A stretch of 64,000 nt of DNA from Hydrogenophaga sp. (lineage in GTDB: Bacteria; Pseudomonadota; Gammaproteobacteria; Burkholderiales; Burkholderiaceae_C), in assembly GCF_030158645.1 (NCBI RefSeq), contig NZ_JAOASO010000045.1:1-64000 (forward strand), given 5' to 3'. Below are positions 20,410 to 29,935 of this stretch, piece by piece. The notes beneath the pieces are model-generated. The model saw only the letters and a list, made by a program, of their open reading frames with translations, was not told the origin of the DNA and searched no databases. The number at the start of each line of letters is the position of its first letter. Positions within the stretch are counted from its first letter, which is position 1. Position numbers and translations under genes: made by a program.

Positions 20410-20691
20410 ATGAACCAACGCACCATGATCGCCGCCGCCGCCACTTCGCTGATGTCGCTGGCCCTGCTCTCCTCACCCGCCTTTGCACAGACCGCCGCCA
20501 AGGAGAAATGCTTCGGCATCGCCAAGGCCGGCCAGAACGATTGCGCCAACATCGCCGGCACCCATTCGTGCGCGGGCCAGTCCAAGGTGGACAACGACAA
20601 GGGCGAGTGGAAATACGTGCCCGCCGGCACCTGCAAACAGATGGGTGGCATGGGCCTGGAGCAGGCCAAGATGGACATGAAGAAGTCCTGA
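20410..20691 (+). CDS. bufA: DUF2282 bufferin-type precursor peptide (BufA1-like)
   Basis: A 93-residue secreted peptide: signal peptide to A26 (SSPAFA), then a mature part with four cysteines, C34, C45, C54 and C75, in the DUF2282 pattern EKCFGI...NDCA...THSCAG...GTC. Members of this family are precursors of ribosomally made, MNIO-modified peptides (bufferins) that bind copper in the periplasm; cysteines are converted to thiooxazole-type groups. The ATG at 20410 follows CAGGAGC. The next gene is the DUF692 (MNIO) enzyme, followed by DUF2063 and DoxX genes, the complete known set. The sequence supports the family; copper binding is inferred. Confidence 0.88.
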   Translation: MNQRTMIAAAATSLMSLALLSSPAFAQTAAKEKCFGIAKAGQNDCANIAGTHSCAGQSKVDNDKGEWKYVPAGTCKQMGGMGLEQAKMDMKKS

Positions 20692-20718
20692 TCGCCGCAC
20701 CCTTTCAAGGCCAACGCC

Positions 20719-21624
20719 ATGATCGCCACCGAACCCCGCCCGCAGACCCACGAGGTCGCACGCGTGGGCATCGGCTGGCGGCACCCCCATCACGCCGAGC
20801 TGCTGCAGCGGCAGCCGGCCCTGGACTTCATCGAGGTCCATTCCGAAAACTTCTTTGCGCCCGGTGGCGCTGCGCGCGCCGTGCTGCGCCAGGGGCGTGA
20901 ACACTATGCCGTCAGCCTCCACGGCGTGGGCCTGTCGCTGGGCTCGGCCGCCGGCATCGACGCAGCGCACCTCGACCAGCTCGCGGCGCTGGTGGCCGAG
21001 ATCGAGCCGGTGCGCGTGAGTGACCACGCCTGTTTTGCACGCGGCAGCCTGTCGTCTCAACCCGAGCACGCGGTGCACGCCGCCGACCTGCTGCCCACCC
21101 CCTTCACCCGCGAAGCGCTGGATGCGATGTGCGCCAACGTGCAACGGGTGCAGGACCGCCTGCGCCGTCCGATCGCGGTGGAAAACCTGTCCGCCTATGT
21201 GCGCTGGCAGGTCAACGAACTGGGCGAGCCCGAGTTCCTCAATCATTTGGTCCGGCGCACCGGCTGCCACCTGCTGGTGGATCTGAACAACATCTTCGTC
21301 AACGCCCTCAACGACCGGCTGCTGGGCTCGTTGCAAGACCCGCTGGACGCGTGCCTCGGCTGGCTCGACGCCATCGAACCGGGCGCCGTGGTCGAGCTGC
21401 ACCTGGCCGGCCATGTCGACTGCGGCGACATCGTGATCGACGACCACGGCAGCCGCGTCGTGCCCGCGGTGTGGTCGCTGTACCGCCACGCCCTGTCGCG
21501 GTTCGGCGCCGTGCCCACCCTGATCGAATGGGACACCGACGTGCCCGACCTGCAGGTGCTGCTCGACGAAGCGGCGACAGCACGCGCCCACGCGGGCCAG
21601 ACCCTGGACCCGGCGGTCGCATGA
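20719..21624 (+). CDS. bufB: MNIO family (DUF692) RiPP-modifying enzyme
   Basis: Multinuclear non-heme iron-dependent oxidase of 301 residues with a TIM-barrel fold. Visible metal-site segments in order are EVHSENFF (39-46), [38 protein letters not shown] and ELHLAGH, then an IEWD motif. The family oxidises cysteines of the DUF2282 precursor encoded 27 bp upstream. Its stop overlaps the start of the DUF2063 gene. It is cytoplasmic, so modification would precede export of the precursor. Confidence 0.9.
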   Translation: MIATEPRPQTHEVARVGIGWRHPHHAELLQRQPALDFIEVHSENFFAPGGAARAVLRQGREHYAVSLHGVGLSLGSAAGIDAAHLDQLAALVAEIEPVRVSDHACFARGSLSSQPEHAVHAADLLPTPFTREALDAMCANVQRVQDRLRRPIAVENLSAYVRWQVNELGEPEFLNHLVRRTGCHLLVDLNNIFVNALNDRLLGSLQDPLDACLGWLDAIEPGAVVELHLAGHVDCGDIVIDDHGSRVVPAVWSLYRHALSRFGAVPTLIEWDTDVPDLQVLLDEAATARAHAGQTLDPAVA

Positions 21625-22448
21625 ACACCCTGATGCTGCAGCAGCAAAGCCTGCTCGACGCGCTGTTCGCCCGCCCCGGCAGCCCACAGGCTGCCGGGGC
21701 CGTGCATCACCTGAACACGTGGATCGAGCCGCGTGCGTCCCGCGGCCTCATGGCCTACCAGGCCAACGGCCATGCGCTCGCCGAGCGCTGTCTGCCCGCC
21801 GCCTACCCGGTGGTGGCGCAGCTCATCGGCCAGGACAGCGTCCACGCGCTGGCCCGCGACCTGTGGCACCGCCATCCGCCGGTGGGTGGCGATCTCGCCC
21901 AATGGGGCGATGCCCTGCCCGCCTTTCTGAGCGACAGCGACCAACTTGCCGACGTGCCCTACCTGGCCGACGTGGCGCGCGTCGAGTGGGCGCTGCACCG
22001 CGCGGCCAGCGCCCCGGATGCCGACCCCGACCTGCCCAGCTTCGGCCGCCTGTCCACCGAAGACCCCGAATCGCTCACGCTGTGGCTCGCACCCGGCACG
22101 GCCCTCATCCCCAGCGACTGGCCGGTGGTCAGCCTGGTCACCGCGCACACCAGCGGTGAACCCACCCTGGCCGAGGCCGGTCAGCGCGTGCGTGACCGCG
22201 TGGGTGAGACCGCCCTGGTCTGGCGACAGGGCTGGCAGCCCTGCGTGGCGGCGTGTCCCGCCAACGCGCTTGGCCTGCTGCGGGCGCTGCAGCGCGGCGC
22301 GGCGCTGACCGAGGCCCTGGGCGAGGCCCCGGCGGATTTCGATTTCTCCGACTGGCTCACGCAGGCCGTGCACAGCGGTCTGGTGCTCGGCGTGGCCGAC
22401 GCCACACCCCCACCCCCAAACACCCCACACACCGAGGAAACCCCATGA
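21621..22448 (+). CDS. bufC: DUF2063 protein, MNIO partner (BufC/HvfC-like)
   Basis: A 275-residue protein starting [17 protein letters not shown], with the DUF2063 segment [30 protein letters not shown] typical of the N-terminal helical domain. In characterised MNIO systems this partner binds the precursor and presents it to the oxidase. Start and stop overlap the neighbouring genes (ATGA at 21621 and at 22445), showing tight coupling. No catalytic motif is seen. The C-terminal tail is Pro/Thr-rich. Confidence 0.85.
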   Translation: MNTLMLQQQSLLDALFARPGSPQAAGAVHHLNTWIEPRASRGLMAYQANGHALAERCLPAAYPVVAQLIGQDSVHALARDLWHRHPPVGGDLAQWGDALPAFLSDSDQLADVPYLADVARVEWALHRAASAPDADPDLPSFGRLSTEDPESLTLWLAPGTALIPSDWPVVSLVTAHTSGEPTLAEAGQRVRDRVGETALVWRQGWQPCVAACPANALGLLRALQRGAALTEALGEAPADFDFSDWLTQAVHSGLVLGVADATPPPPNTPHTEETP

Positions 22449-22933
22449 ACACACCCACCCTCCTGCAGCGCGGCCATGCGCTCTGGTCTGTCGTCACACA
22501 AGCGCTCAACGCGGCGCAACCGCTGGCCGCGCTCGCCGCACGCATCTACCTGGCCCAGGTGTTTTTTCTCTCGGGCCTGACCAAGGTCCGCGACTGGGAA
22601 ACCACGGTCCTGCTGTTCACCGAGGAATACAAAGTGCCCCTGCTCTCACCCCAGCTGGCCGCCCTGTCGGGGACGGCGGGTGAGCTGGTGTTGCCGGTGC
22701 TCTTGGTGCTCGGTCTGGCGGGGCGCTTTTCGGCGCTGGGGCTGTCGGTCGTGAATGCGGTGGCGGTGGTCAGCCTGGCCGAGATCGCACCCGCCGCGCT
22801 GCAGCAGCACATCACCTGGGGCGTGCTGCTGGCCGCGCTGGCCATCCACGGTGTCGGCAGGTGGTCGGTGGACTGCCTGTGGATCCAGCCCCGCCTCAAC
22901 CGGACAGCGGCAACGGGCATGGCCTTGAACTAA
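22445..22933 (+). CDS. bufD: DoxX-family membrane protein (BufD-like)
   Basis: A 162-residue protein with four predicted transmembrane helices (about 30-48, 70-95, 97-115 and 120-140) and the DoxX start ARIYLAQVFFLSGLTKVRDWETT. DoxX proteins are inner membrane proteins found at the end of many bufferin/Hvf operons; the function may be in membrane redox or metal handling but is unproven. It overlaps bufC by 4 bp and is the last gene of the four-gene unit. Confidence 0.85.
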   Translation: MNTPTLLQRGHALWSVVTQALNAAQPLAALAARIYLAQVFFLSGLTKVRDWETTVLLFTEEYKVPLLSPQLAALSGTAGELVLPVLLVLGLAGRFSALGLSVVNAVAVVSLAEIAPAALQQHITWGVLLAALAIHGVGRWSVDCLWIQPRLNRTAATGMALN

Positions 22934-22982
22934 GCTTCCGCAGGTCCATCGAAACCCATCGAATTTCCACGGAGACAACGCC

Positions 22983-24191
22983 TTGCCCCATTCCACCGCC
23001 CACCTCTCCCGCCGCCAGCTCCTGCTCGCCGCCGGCGCCGCCACCCTGACGCCGGCCTGGGCCCAGTCCGGCTGGCCCGCCATCGAACAGGCCGCGCGCG
23101 GCCAGACCGTGTTCTGGAACGCCTGGGCCGGCAGCGAGCAGACCAACGCCTACCTGCAGTGGGTGGCGCAACAGGTGCAGGCTTCGCACGGCATCAAGCT
23201 GCAGCACGTGAAGATCACCGACACCGCCGACGTGGTCAAACGCGTGCGCGCGGAAAAGGCCGCGGGCCGCACGGCCGCCGAGGGCACGGTGGACCTGGTG
23301 TGGATCAACGGCGAGAACTTCGCGGCCATGAAACGCGAAGGCCTGCTGTTCGGCCCGTACGCCGAATCGCTGCCCAACTTCAAGCGGGTCGACGTGGCCG
23401 GCAAGCCCACCACGCTCAACGATTTTTCCGTGCCCACCGACGGCATGGAATCGCCCTGGGGCATGGCGCAGTTCACCCTGTTTGCCGACAGCAAACGCCT
23501 GCCGCAGCTGCCTCAGAGCATGCAGGCGCTGCTGGCGCTGGCGCGGGCCCAGCCCGGGCGCATCACCCACCCGCGCCTGCCGGACTTTCACGGCACCACC
23601 TTCATCAAACAGGCGCTCGTTGAATTCGCACCCGACGCCAAAGCCCTGGCACAGCCAGTGACCGACGCTGCCTTCGCCGCGCAGACCACCGCGCTCTGGC
23701 CGTTCCTGGACGCGCTGCGCCCGCACCTGTGGCGCGCGGGCAAACAGTTCCCGCAGAACGCCGCCGCCGTGCGCCAGATGATGGCCGACGGTGAGCTGCT
23801 GATGGCCATCACCTTCAACCCGAACGAAGCCGCCAACGAGATCGCGGCCAAGCGCCTGCCCACCTCGGTGGTGAGCTGGCAGTTTGAAAAAGGCACGATC
23901 GGCAACACGCACTTCGTCGCCATTCCGTACAACGCACGCAGCAAGCCCGGCGCGCAGGTGGTGGCCAACTTCCTGCTCTCGCCCGCCGCGCAGGCGCGCA
24001 AGGCCGACATCGCGCACTGGGGCGACCCGACGGTGCTCGACGTGCCCCGCCTGCCCGCCGCCGAGCGGGCGCTGTTCCAGACCGGCAACCTGCCCGGCCT
24101 GGTGACCCAAGGCGCCCCCACGCTGCCCGAACCCCACGCCTCGTGGGTCGATCCGCTGGAGAAGGAGTGGGCGCGCCGCTACGGCGTGTGA
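22983..24191 (+). CDS. ABC transporter substrate-binding protein (YnjB-like)
   Basis: A 402-residue exported solute-binding protein starting at TTG 22983, with GGAGAC 9 bp upstream and no better start. The signal sequence includes an S-R-R-Q-L-L-L motif (residues 9-15), resembling a Tat signal, and ends at AWAQ. The mature part fits the YnjB-type extracellular binding family (WNAWAGSEQTNAYLQWVA, VDLVWINGENFAAMKREGLL). It is followed by a fused permease, an ATPase and a YnjF-like enzyme, exactly the E. coli ynjB-C-D-F types. The substrate is unknown; thiamine-like or phospholipid-head precursors have been speculated for this family. Confidence 0.82.
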   Translation: MPHSTAHLSRRQLLLAAGAATLTPAWAQSGWPAIEQAARGQTVFWNAWAGSEQTNAYLQWVAQQVQASHGIKLQHVKITDTADVVKRVRAEKAAGRTAAEGTVDLVWINGENFAAMKREGLLFGPYAESLPNFKRVDVAGKPTTLNDFSVPTDGMESPWGMAQFTLFADSKRLPQLPQSMQALLALARAQPGRITHPRLPDFHGTTFIKQALVEFAPDAKALAQPVTDAAFAAQTTALWPFLDALRPHLWRAGKQFPQNAAAVRQMMADGELLMAITFNPNEAANEIAAKRLPTSVVSWQFEKGTIGNTHFVAIPYNARSKPGAQVVANFLLSPAAQARKADIAHWGDPTVLDVPRLPAAERALFQTGNLPGLVTQGAPTLPEPHASWVDPLEKEWARRYGV

Positions 24192-25840
24192 TGCGTTTGT
24201 CGTCGAACGTTTCACGTCGGCACCTGGGTGCAGGCGCCCTGCTGGCGCTGGCGGCCGTGCCGGTGCTGTGGACCGCGCTCGAAGCGCTCAAGACCGGCAG
24301 CCACCCTGCGGCCTGGCGTGCACTCGCGCAAGACCCCGCGCTCACCCACGCCGCGCTGCTGACCCTGTGGACCGGCTTGGCCTCCACGCTGCTGGCCTGG
24401 TGGGGCGCGGCCGCGCTGCTCGCACGCGGCTTCGTGCGCCAGCGCCTCGCGCGCCTGCTGCGCGGCCTGCCGGTGATGCTGGCCACGCCCCACGCGGCGC
24501 TGGCCATCGGTTTTCTGTTTCTGCTCGCGCCCAGCGGCTGGCTGCTGCGCGCGCTCTCGCCCTGGCTCACCGGATTCGACAGCCCCCCGCCCTGGCCCAC
24601 CACACAAGATCCCTGGGGCCTGGGCCTCATCGCCGCGCTGGTGGCCAAAGAGATTCCGTTCCTGCTCTGGACCGCCGCCACCCAACTGCAGCGCGACGAC
24701 GTGCGCCAGCGCTGGCGCGCCGAGCACGCCCTGGCGCAAACGCTGGGCTACGCGCCGCGACGCGCCTTCTGGCTGGTGCTGTGGCCCCAGCTGGCCACCC
24801 GCCTGCGCTGGCCGCTGCTGGCGGTGCTGGCCTATGGGCTCACGGTGGTGGACATGGCGCTCGTCATCGGCCCGGCCAGCCCGCCCACGCTGGCCGTGCT
24901 GGCCTGGCAGTGGCTGCAGGACGCCGACCCGGCCACCTACGCGCAAGGCGCCGCGGCCGGCGTGTTGCTCGCGCTCATGGTGCTGGCGTGCAGCGCACTG
25001 TGGCTGGGCTTGCAGCACCTGCGGCGCAAGGCCTTGGCGCATGGGCACGGCGTACGCGGCTCGGTAGCGCGAACACCGGGCAGCGACATCGGCCTGTGGT
25101 TGCTGGTGGGCGTGTACGCCGCCGTGCTGCTGGCCCTCGCCGTGGGCAGCGTCAGCGGCGTCTGGGCCTTTCCAGCGGTGTGGCCGCAGAGCTTCACCAC
25201 CACGGCCTGGCAACAGGTGGCGCAGAGCAGCGACACGGTAGTCACCACGCTGTGGATGGCGGTGGGCAGCAGTGCCATGGCGTTGCTGTGGAGCGTGGCC
25301 TGGCTCGAGCTCGCACCCCGCCGCTGGGACGATGCCCTGCGCCCGCTGCTGTACCTGCCGCTGGTGCTACCCGCCGTGCTGTGGGTGGTGGGGCTGTACG
25401 GCGTGGGCCTGCAACTGCGGCTGGAAGGCCAGGCCAGCGGCCTGCTGATCGCTCACACGCTCATGGTGCTGCCCTACGTGCTGCTCTCGCTCAGCCCCGC
25501 CTACCTGGGATTCGACCCCCGCTACGCCCAGCTCAATGCGAGCCTGGGTCGATCGAGCGCGGCGTTTTTGCTGCGCGTGAAGTGGCCGCTGCTCAAACGC
25601 TCGATCGCCTCCGCTGCGGCGGTGGGCTTCGCGGTCAGCGTGGCGCAGTACCTCCCCACGCTCTACGTGGGCGCCGGCCGTTTCGCCAGCGTGACCACCG
25701 AAGCCGTCACACTCGCCTCGGGCGGGCAACGCTCGCTCACCAGCGCCTACGCCGGCCTGCAGCTCGCGCTGCCCGTGCTGGCCTTTGCGCTGGCGGCCTG
25801 GCTGGGCCGACCCCGACGATTCCGATCCACCACCGCATGA
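24191..25840 (+). CDS. ABC transporter permease, two-domain (YnjC-like)
   Basis: A 549-residue membrane protein made of two fused permease halves, each with about six transmembrane helices and a binding-protein-dependent transport loop (EHALAQTLGYAPRRAFWLVLWPQL in the first; LNASLGRSSAAFLLRVKWPLL in the second). The ATG at 24191 overlaps the stop of the substrate-binding gene (TGATG). A single gene encoding both permease halves is characteristic of the YnjC/ThiP-type importers. Confidence 0.86.
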   Translation: MRLSSNVSRRHLGAGALLALAAVPVLWTALEALKTGSHPAAWRALAQDPALTHAALLTLWTGLASTLLAWWGAAALLARGFVRQRLARLLRGLPVMLATPHAALAIGFLFLLAPSGWLLRALSPWLTGFDSPPPWPTTQDPWGLGLIAALVAKEIPFLLWTAATQLQRDDVRQRWRAEHALAQTLGYAPRRAFWLVLWPQLATRLRWPLLAVLAYGLTVVDMALVIGPASPPTLAVLAWQWLQDADPATYAQGAAAGVLLALMVLACSALWLGLQHLRRKALAHGHGVRGSVARTPGSDIGLWLLVGVYAAVLLALAVGSVSGVWAFPAVWPQSFTTTAWQQVAQSSDTVVTTLWMAVGSSAMALLWSVAWLELAPRRWDDALRPLLYLPLVLPAVLWVVGLYGVGLQLRLEGQASGLLIAHTLMVLPYVLLSLSPAYLGFDPRYAQLNASLGRSSAAFLLRVKWPLLKRSIASAAAVGFAVSVAQYLPTLYVGAGRFASVTTEAVTLASGGQRSLTSAYAGLQLALPVLAFALAAWLGRPRRFRSTTA

Positions 25841-26487
25841 CGCTCTCCGTTCACATCCGCCACCTCGCCACCCGCGACCACACGCTGGTGCAAGACCTGC
25901 GCTTCGACGTGCCGCCCGGCCACATCCTCACGCTCATGGGCGCCAGCGGCAGCGGCAAAAGCTCGGTGCTCGCGGCCATCGCCGGCACGCTGCACGGCGT
26001 GACCGAAGGCAGCGAGGCCTTGCGCTTCGAGGGCACGGTGACGCTGGACGGGCGTGACCTCACCCCCCTGCCCACCGCGCAGCGCGGCATCGGCCTGCTG
26101 TTCCAGGACGACCTGCTGTTCGCCCACATGACGGTGGCCGAGAACCTGCTGTTCGCCGTGCCCGCCGGGCCGAAGCGCGAGCGGCTGGCCGCGGTGGCGC
26201 AAGCGCTGGACGAAGCGGGCCTGGCCGGCTTCGGCGCGCGCGACCCGGCCACGCTGTCGGGCGGCCAACGCGCCCGCGTCGCGCTCATGCGCGCCCTGCT
26301 GGCGCGTCCCCGGGCCCTGCTGCTCGACGAGCCGTTTTCCAAACTCGACGCCGCGCTGCGAGACCAGTTCCGCGCCTTCGTGTTCGACCACCTGCGCGAC
26401 AGCGGCGTGCCCGCCGTGCTGGTGACGCACGACGCAGCGGACGTGGCCGACCCTTCGCTGGTGGTGGAGCTCGGCCGTGCTGGATAG
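25837..26487 (+). CDS. ABC transporter ATP-binding protein (YnjD-like)
   Basis: A 216-residue ATPase with Walker A GASGSGKS (about 35-42), Q-loop FQDDLLF, the signature LSGGQRARVALMRALLARP, Walker B ALLLDEPFSKLD and the H-loop VTHD. The ATG at 25837 overlaps the permease stop (ATGA). It should energise the YnjB/YnjC-like importer. The following gene begins inside its last codons. Confidence 0.9.
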   Translation: MTLSVHIRHLATRDHTLVQDLRFDVPPGHILTLMGASGSGKSSVLAAIAGTLHGVTEGSEALRFEGTVTLDGRDLTPLPTAQRGIGLLFQDDLLFAHMTVAENLLFAVPAGPKRERLAAVAQALDEAGLAGFGARDPATLSGGQRARVALMRALLARPRALLLDEPFSKLDAALRDQFRAFVFDHLRDSGVPAVLVTHDAADVADPSLVVELGRAG

Positions 26488-27082
26488 CGCCATTCAACAG
26501 ATCTTGAAGCCGGTGCTCAACCGCATCGCCCGCGGGCTGGTGCGCGCTGGCATCGGTGCCAACGCGCTCACGTTCATCGGCTTCGCGATCGGCATGGCCG
26601 CCGCCGTGGCCATCGTGTTCCAGCATTTCATGGCCGGTCTGGTGTTGTTGCTGCTCTCGCGGCTCATGGACGGGCTCGACGGTGCCGTGGCACGGCTCAC
26701 CCACCCCACCGATCGGGGCGGCTTCCTCGACATCACGCTGGACTTTCTGTTCTACGCGTCGATGCCGCTGGCGTTCGCCCTGACCAACCCGGCGCAGAAC
26801 GCGCTGCCGGCTGCCGTGTTGCTGGCCAGCTTCATGGGCACGGCCAGCAGCTTCCTGGCGTTTGCCATCGTGGCGGCCCAACGCGGGCTGGCCTCCACCG
26901 AGTTGCCCGACAAGAGCTTCTACTTTCTGGGTGGCTTGACCGAGGCCACCGAGACCATCGCGGCGTTTGTGGCCATGTGCCTGTGGCCGCAGTGGTTCGC
27001 GCCCATCGCCTATGGCTTTGCCGCCCTGTGCGCGATCACCACCGCGCTGCGCATCGGTTGGGGCTGGCAGCGCTTTCGCTGA
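26477..27082 (+). CDS. CDP-alcohol phosphatidyltransferase family protein (YnjF-like)
   Basis: A 201-residue integral membrane enzyme with about five helices and the CDP-alcohol phosphotransferase motif DG-x2-AR...G-x3-D-x3-D (DGAVAR...GGFLDITLD, roughly residues 59-80). It should transfer a phosphatidyl or similar group from a CDP-activated donor to an alcohol. The start is GTG at 26477, overlapping the ATPase gene by 11 bp. Its conserved linkage to a ynjBCD importer suggests the imported molecule may be the alcohol acceptor; this is inference. It is convergent with the P-type ATPase gene, 12 bp away. Confidence 0.85.
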   Translation: MLDSAIQQILKPVLNRIARGLVRAGIGANALTFIGFAIGMAAAVAIVFQHFMAGLVLLLLSRLMDGLDGAVARLTHPTDRGGFLDITLDFLFYASMPLAFALTNPAQNALPAAVLLASFMGTASSFLAFAIVAAQRGLASTELPDKSFYFLGGLTEATETIAAFVAMCLWPQWFAPIAYGFAALCAITTALRIGWGWQRFR

Positions 27083-27094
27083 CCGCCCCGGCCT

Positions 27095-29812
27095 TCACAT
27101 GCGGTGAACACCGCGGCGGCGCAGCACCCACTTCTCCGCCTCCACCGCCAGGAACATGCCGCCCGCCAAAGCGGCGATGACGCCCCAACTTGACGCGTCC
27201 AGCGCGGACGTGCCGAACAGCCGCTGCATCGGCGGCGCGTAGGTCAGCAGCATCTGCAGCACCAGCGTGACCACCACCGTGCCCAGCGCGACCGGGTTGC
27301 CCCTCCAGGTGGCGCGCGTGAAGGCGCTGGCGGTGAAGTGCCGCACGTTGAAAAGGTAAACGATTTCGCCCATCACCATCATGTTGATGACGGTGGTGCG
27401 CGCCATCTCCAGGCCTGCCCCGCGCGCCAGCTGCCAGTTGAAGACAAGAAACGAGGCCCCCATGAGCAGCAGGCTCACGAACACCACGCGCATCAGCATC
27501 CAGCGCGTGATGAGGGGTTCGTTCGCCGGTCGGGGTGGGCGCTGCATCACGCCGCGCTCGGCCGGCTCGAAGGCCAGCGAGATGTCCAGCGTGATGCTGG
27601 TGACCATGTTGATCCACAGGATCTGCGCAGCGGTGACCGGCATCGCCAGGCCGGCAAACACCGCCGCCAGGATCAGGCCGGCCTCACCACCGTTGGTGGG
27701 CAGCACAAACAGCAGCGACTTCTTGATGTTGTCGAACACGGTGCGCCCCTCGCGCACCGCCGCCGCGATGGTGGCGAAGTTGTCGTCGGTGAGCACCAGG
27801 TCGGCCGCTTCGCGCGCCGCGTCGGTGCCGCGCTGGCCCATGGCCACGCCGATGTCGGCGGCCTTGAGTGCCGGCGCGTCGTTCACGCCATCCCCCGTCA
27901 TGGCCACCAACTGCCCCCCGGACTGCAGCGTGGCCACGAGGCGCAGCTTGTGTTCGGGGCTGGCGCGGGCGATCACATCGGTCTGTGCGAGCCGTTCCTT
28001 CAACGCGGTGTCGTCGAGCTGGTCGATCTCTGCACCGGTCAGCGGTGGGCCATCGCGCAGGCCGATCGCGCGGCCGATGGCAGCGGCCGTCACCGCGTGG
28101 TCGCCGGTGATCATCACCACGCGGATGCCGGCGCGCCGGCACTCGGCCACTGCCGCCACAGCCTCGGCACGCGGGGGGTCCATCAAACCCACCAACCCGA
28201 GCAGGGTAAAGCGCGGGGTGATGTCGCCCATGTTCAATCCCACCGTGCCCGCCGGCAGGTCGCACTCGGCCAGCGCCAGCACCCGTTGGCCCTGGGAGGC
28301 GGTCTCGTCCATGCGCGCCTGCCAGGCGGCCCTGTCCAGCGGACCGCCTGCGGAGTCGCTCACGCACAGCGAGAGCACGCGCTCGGGTGCGCCCTTGAGC
28401 AACACGAACACGCGCCCGGCGTGGTCGTGGTGCAGCGTGGCCATGAAACGGTGTTCGGACTCGAACGGGATGTCGTCCCGCCGCGGCGTGAGCGCCGCCT
28501 CTTCCGCTGGGTCCAGCCCGGCCTTGCGCGCCATCGACAGCAGCGCGCCTTCGGTGGGGTCACCGGCCAGCACCCAGCCCGCCGTGGACGTGTGGTGCAG
28601 CTGGGCGTCGTTGCACAGCAACGCGCAACGCGCGAGGCGCTGCAGGTCGGCGTCCTGCAGCGCGTCCAGCGCCGCGCCACTGCGGTGGAACCCGCCCTCG
28701 GGTGCGTATCCGGCACCTGTCACGTCCAGCGTGCGGCCCGACAGCATCACGCACACGGCGGTCATTTCATTGCGGGTCAGGGTGCCGGTCTTGTCGGTGC
28801 AGATCACGCTGACCGAGCCCAGCGTTTCCACCGCGGGCAAACGCCGCACCACCGCGCGCTGGCGCGCCATGGCGGCGGTGCCGATGGCCAGCGTGATGGT
28901 GACGATGGCCGGCAGGCCCTCGGGAATGGCCGCCACAGCCAAACCCACCACCGCGAGGAACAACGCCAGCGGCGGCAGGCCACCGATGAAAAAACCGTAG
29001 AGAAATGTGATCACGCTCACCACGCCGATCACCAGCGTGATCCGGCGCGCGAACTGGTCCAGGCGGCGCGTGAGCGGTGTGGCCAGGCTGCCAAGGTCGG
29101 ACACCAGTGCGCCGATCTTGCCGATTTCGGTCTGGCTGGCCGTGGCCACCACCACGCCGCTGGCCTGCCCCACCGCCACGGTGGTGCCGGCAAACGCCAT
29201 GCACAGCCGGTCGCCCAGCGACGCATCCAGCGCCACGGGTGCAGCGTCCTTCTCGGCCGGCACCGACTCACCGGTCAGCGCGGACTCGTCGATCCGCAGG
29301 TTCTTGGTGCGCAGCAGCCGCAGGTCGGCCGGCACGCGCGCGCCCGACTCCAGCAGCACCACGTCGCCCGGCACCAAGTCAGCGGCGTCGATCTCGTGGC
29401 GGTCCCCACCGCGCAGCACGGTGGCCCGGCTGGCCAGCATGGCGCGCACGGCTTCCAGCGCACGTTCGGCCTTGCCCTCCTGCACGAAACCAATGACCGC
29501 GTTGATCACCACCACACCCAGGATCACCGCCGCGTCCAGGTAGTCGCGCAACCAGAGCGTGACGAGTGCGGCCGCGATCAGCACGTAGATCAGCAAGTTG
29601 TTGAACTGGCGCAGCACCCGCATCCCCACGCTGGCGGGCGCCACCTGCCCGATGCGGTTGGGGCCGTGGTGGGCCAGGCGCTCGGTGGCCTGGGCAGGGG
29701 TGAGGCCGGTATCGGTGGATTTCAGGCCGTCCAGAACCTGTTGACCTGGCTGGCTGTGCGGGCACGGTACAGCCAGGGGAAGCGTTTCAGACGTCCGATG
29801 TTGAAGGGGCAT
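27095..29812 (-). CDS. P-type cation-transporting ATPase (P2, PacL-like)
   Basis: A 905-residue pump when started at ATG 29812 (MPLQHRTSET); a GTG at 29884 would add 24 Cys-rich residues that are not typical. It has an N-terminal cation-ATPase domain (TGLTPAQATERLAHHGPN), actuator TGES (180-183), the M4 motif PEGLP (297-301), phosphorylation site DKTGT (340-344), hinge TGDGVNDAPALK and about ten transmembrane helices. PEGLP and the lack of heavy-metal-binding domains point to the P2 group (Ca2+/Mn2+ or monovalent cations) rather than copper or zinc exporters; the exact ion cannot be read from sequence. Confidence 0.9.
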   Translation of the reverse strand: MPLQHRTSETLPLAVPCPHSQPGQQVLDGLKSTDTGLTPAQATERLAHHGPNRIGQVAPASVGMRVLRQFNNLLIYVLIAAALVTLWLRDYLDAAVILGVVVINAVIGFVQEGKAERALEAVRAMLASRATVLRGGDRHEIDAADLVPGDVVLLESGARVPADLRLLRTKNLRIDESALTGESVPAEKDAAPVALDASLGDRLCMAFAGTTVAVGQASGVVVATASQTEIGKIGALVSDLGSLATPLTRRLDQFARRITLVIGVVSVITFLYGFFIGGLPPLALFLAVVGLAVAAIPEGLPAIVTITLAIGTAAMARQRAVVRRLPAVETLGSVSVICTDKTGTLTRNEMTAVCVMLSGRTLDVTGAGYAPEGGFHRSGAALDALQDADLQRLARCALLCNDAQLHHTSTAGWVLAGDPTEGALLSMARKAGLDPAEEAALTPRRDDIPFESEHRFMATLHHDHAGRVFVLLKGAPERVLSLCVSDSAGGPLDRAAWQARMDETASQGQRVLALAECDLPAGTVGLNMGDITPRFTLLGLVGLMDPPRAEAVAAVAECRRAGIRVVMITGDHAVTAAAIGRAIGLRDGPPLTGAEIDQLDDTALKERLAQTDVIARASPEHKLRLVATLQSGGQLVAMTGDGVNDAPALKAADIGVAMGQRGTDAAREAADLVLTDDNFATIAAAVREGRTVFDNIKKSLLFVLPTNGGEAGLILAAVFAGLAMPVTAAQILWINMVTSITLDISLAFEPAERGVMQRPPRPANEPLITRWMLMRVVFVSLLLMGASFLVFNWQLARGAGLEMARTTVINMMVMGEIVYLFNVRHFTASAFTRATWRGNPVALGTVVVTLVLQMLLTYAPPMQRLFGTSALDASSWGVIAALAGGMFLAVEAEKWVLRRRGVHRM

Positions 29813-29935
29813 GGCACAACATACGCCTTCGGCACAGGAACCACCATGACCATCATCAAAAAGGGCATTCAGACGTTTGCCCACGGCCCCATGGGATCGG
29901 CATGGGTCGGGTGCCGCTGGAGACCTGCCTCGGAT

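Noticed and set aside
22934-22982. TPP or other riboswitch before the ynjB-like gene
   Set aside because: The gap is only 49 bp and shows none of the conserved riboswitch helices.
29847-29935. Short plus-strand ATG frame between the P-type ATPase and BLUF starts
   Set aside because: It simply joins the long antisense shadow frame and has no separate stop or ribosome-binding site.
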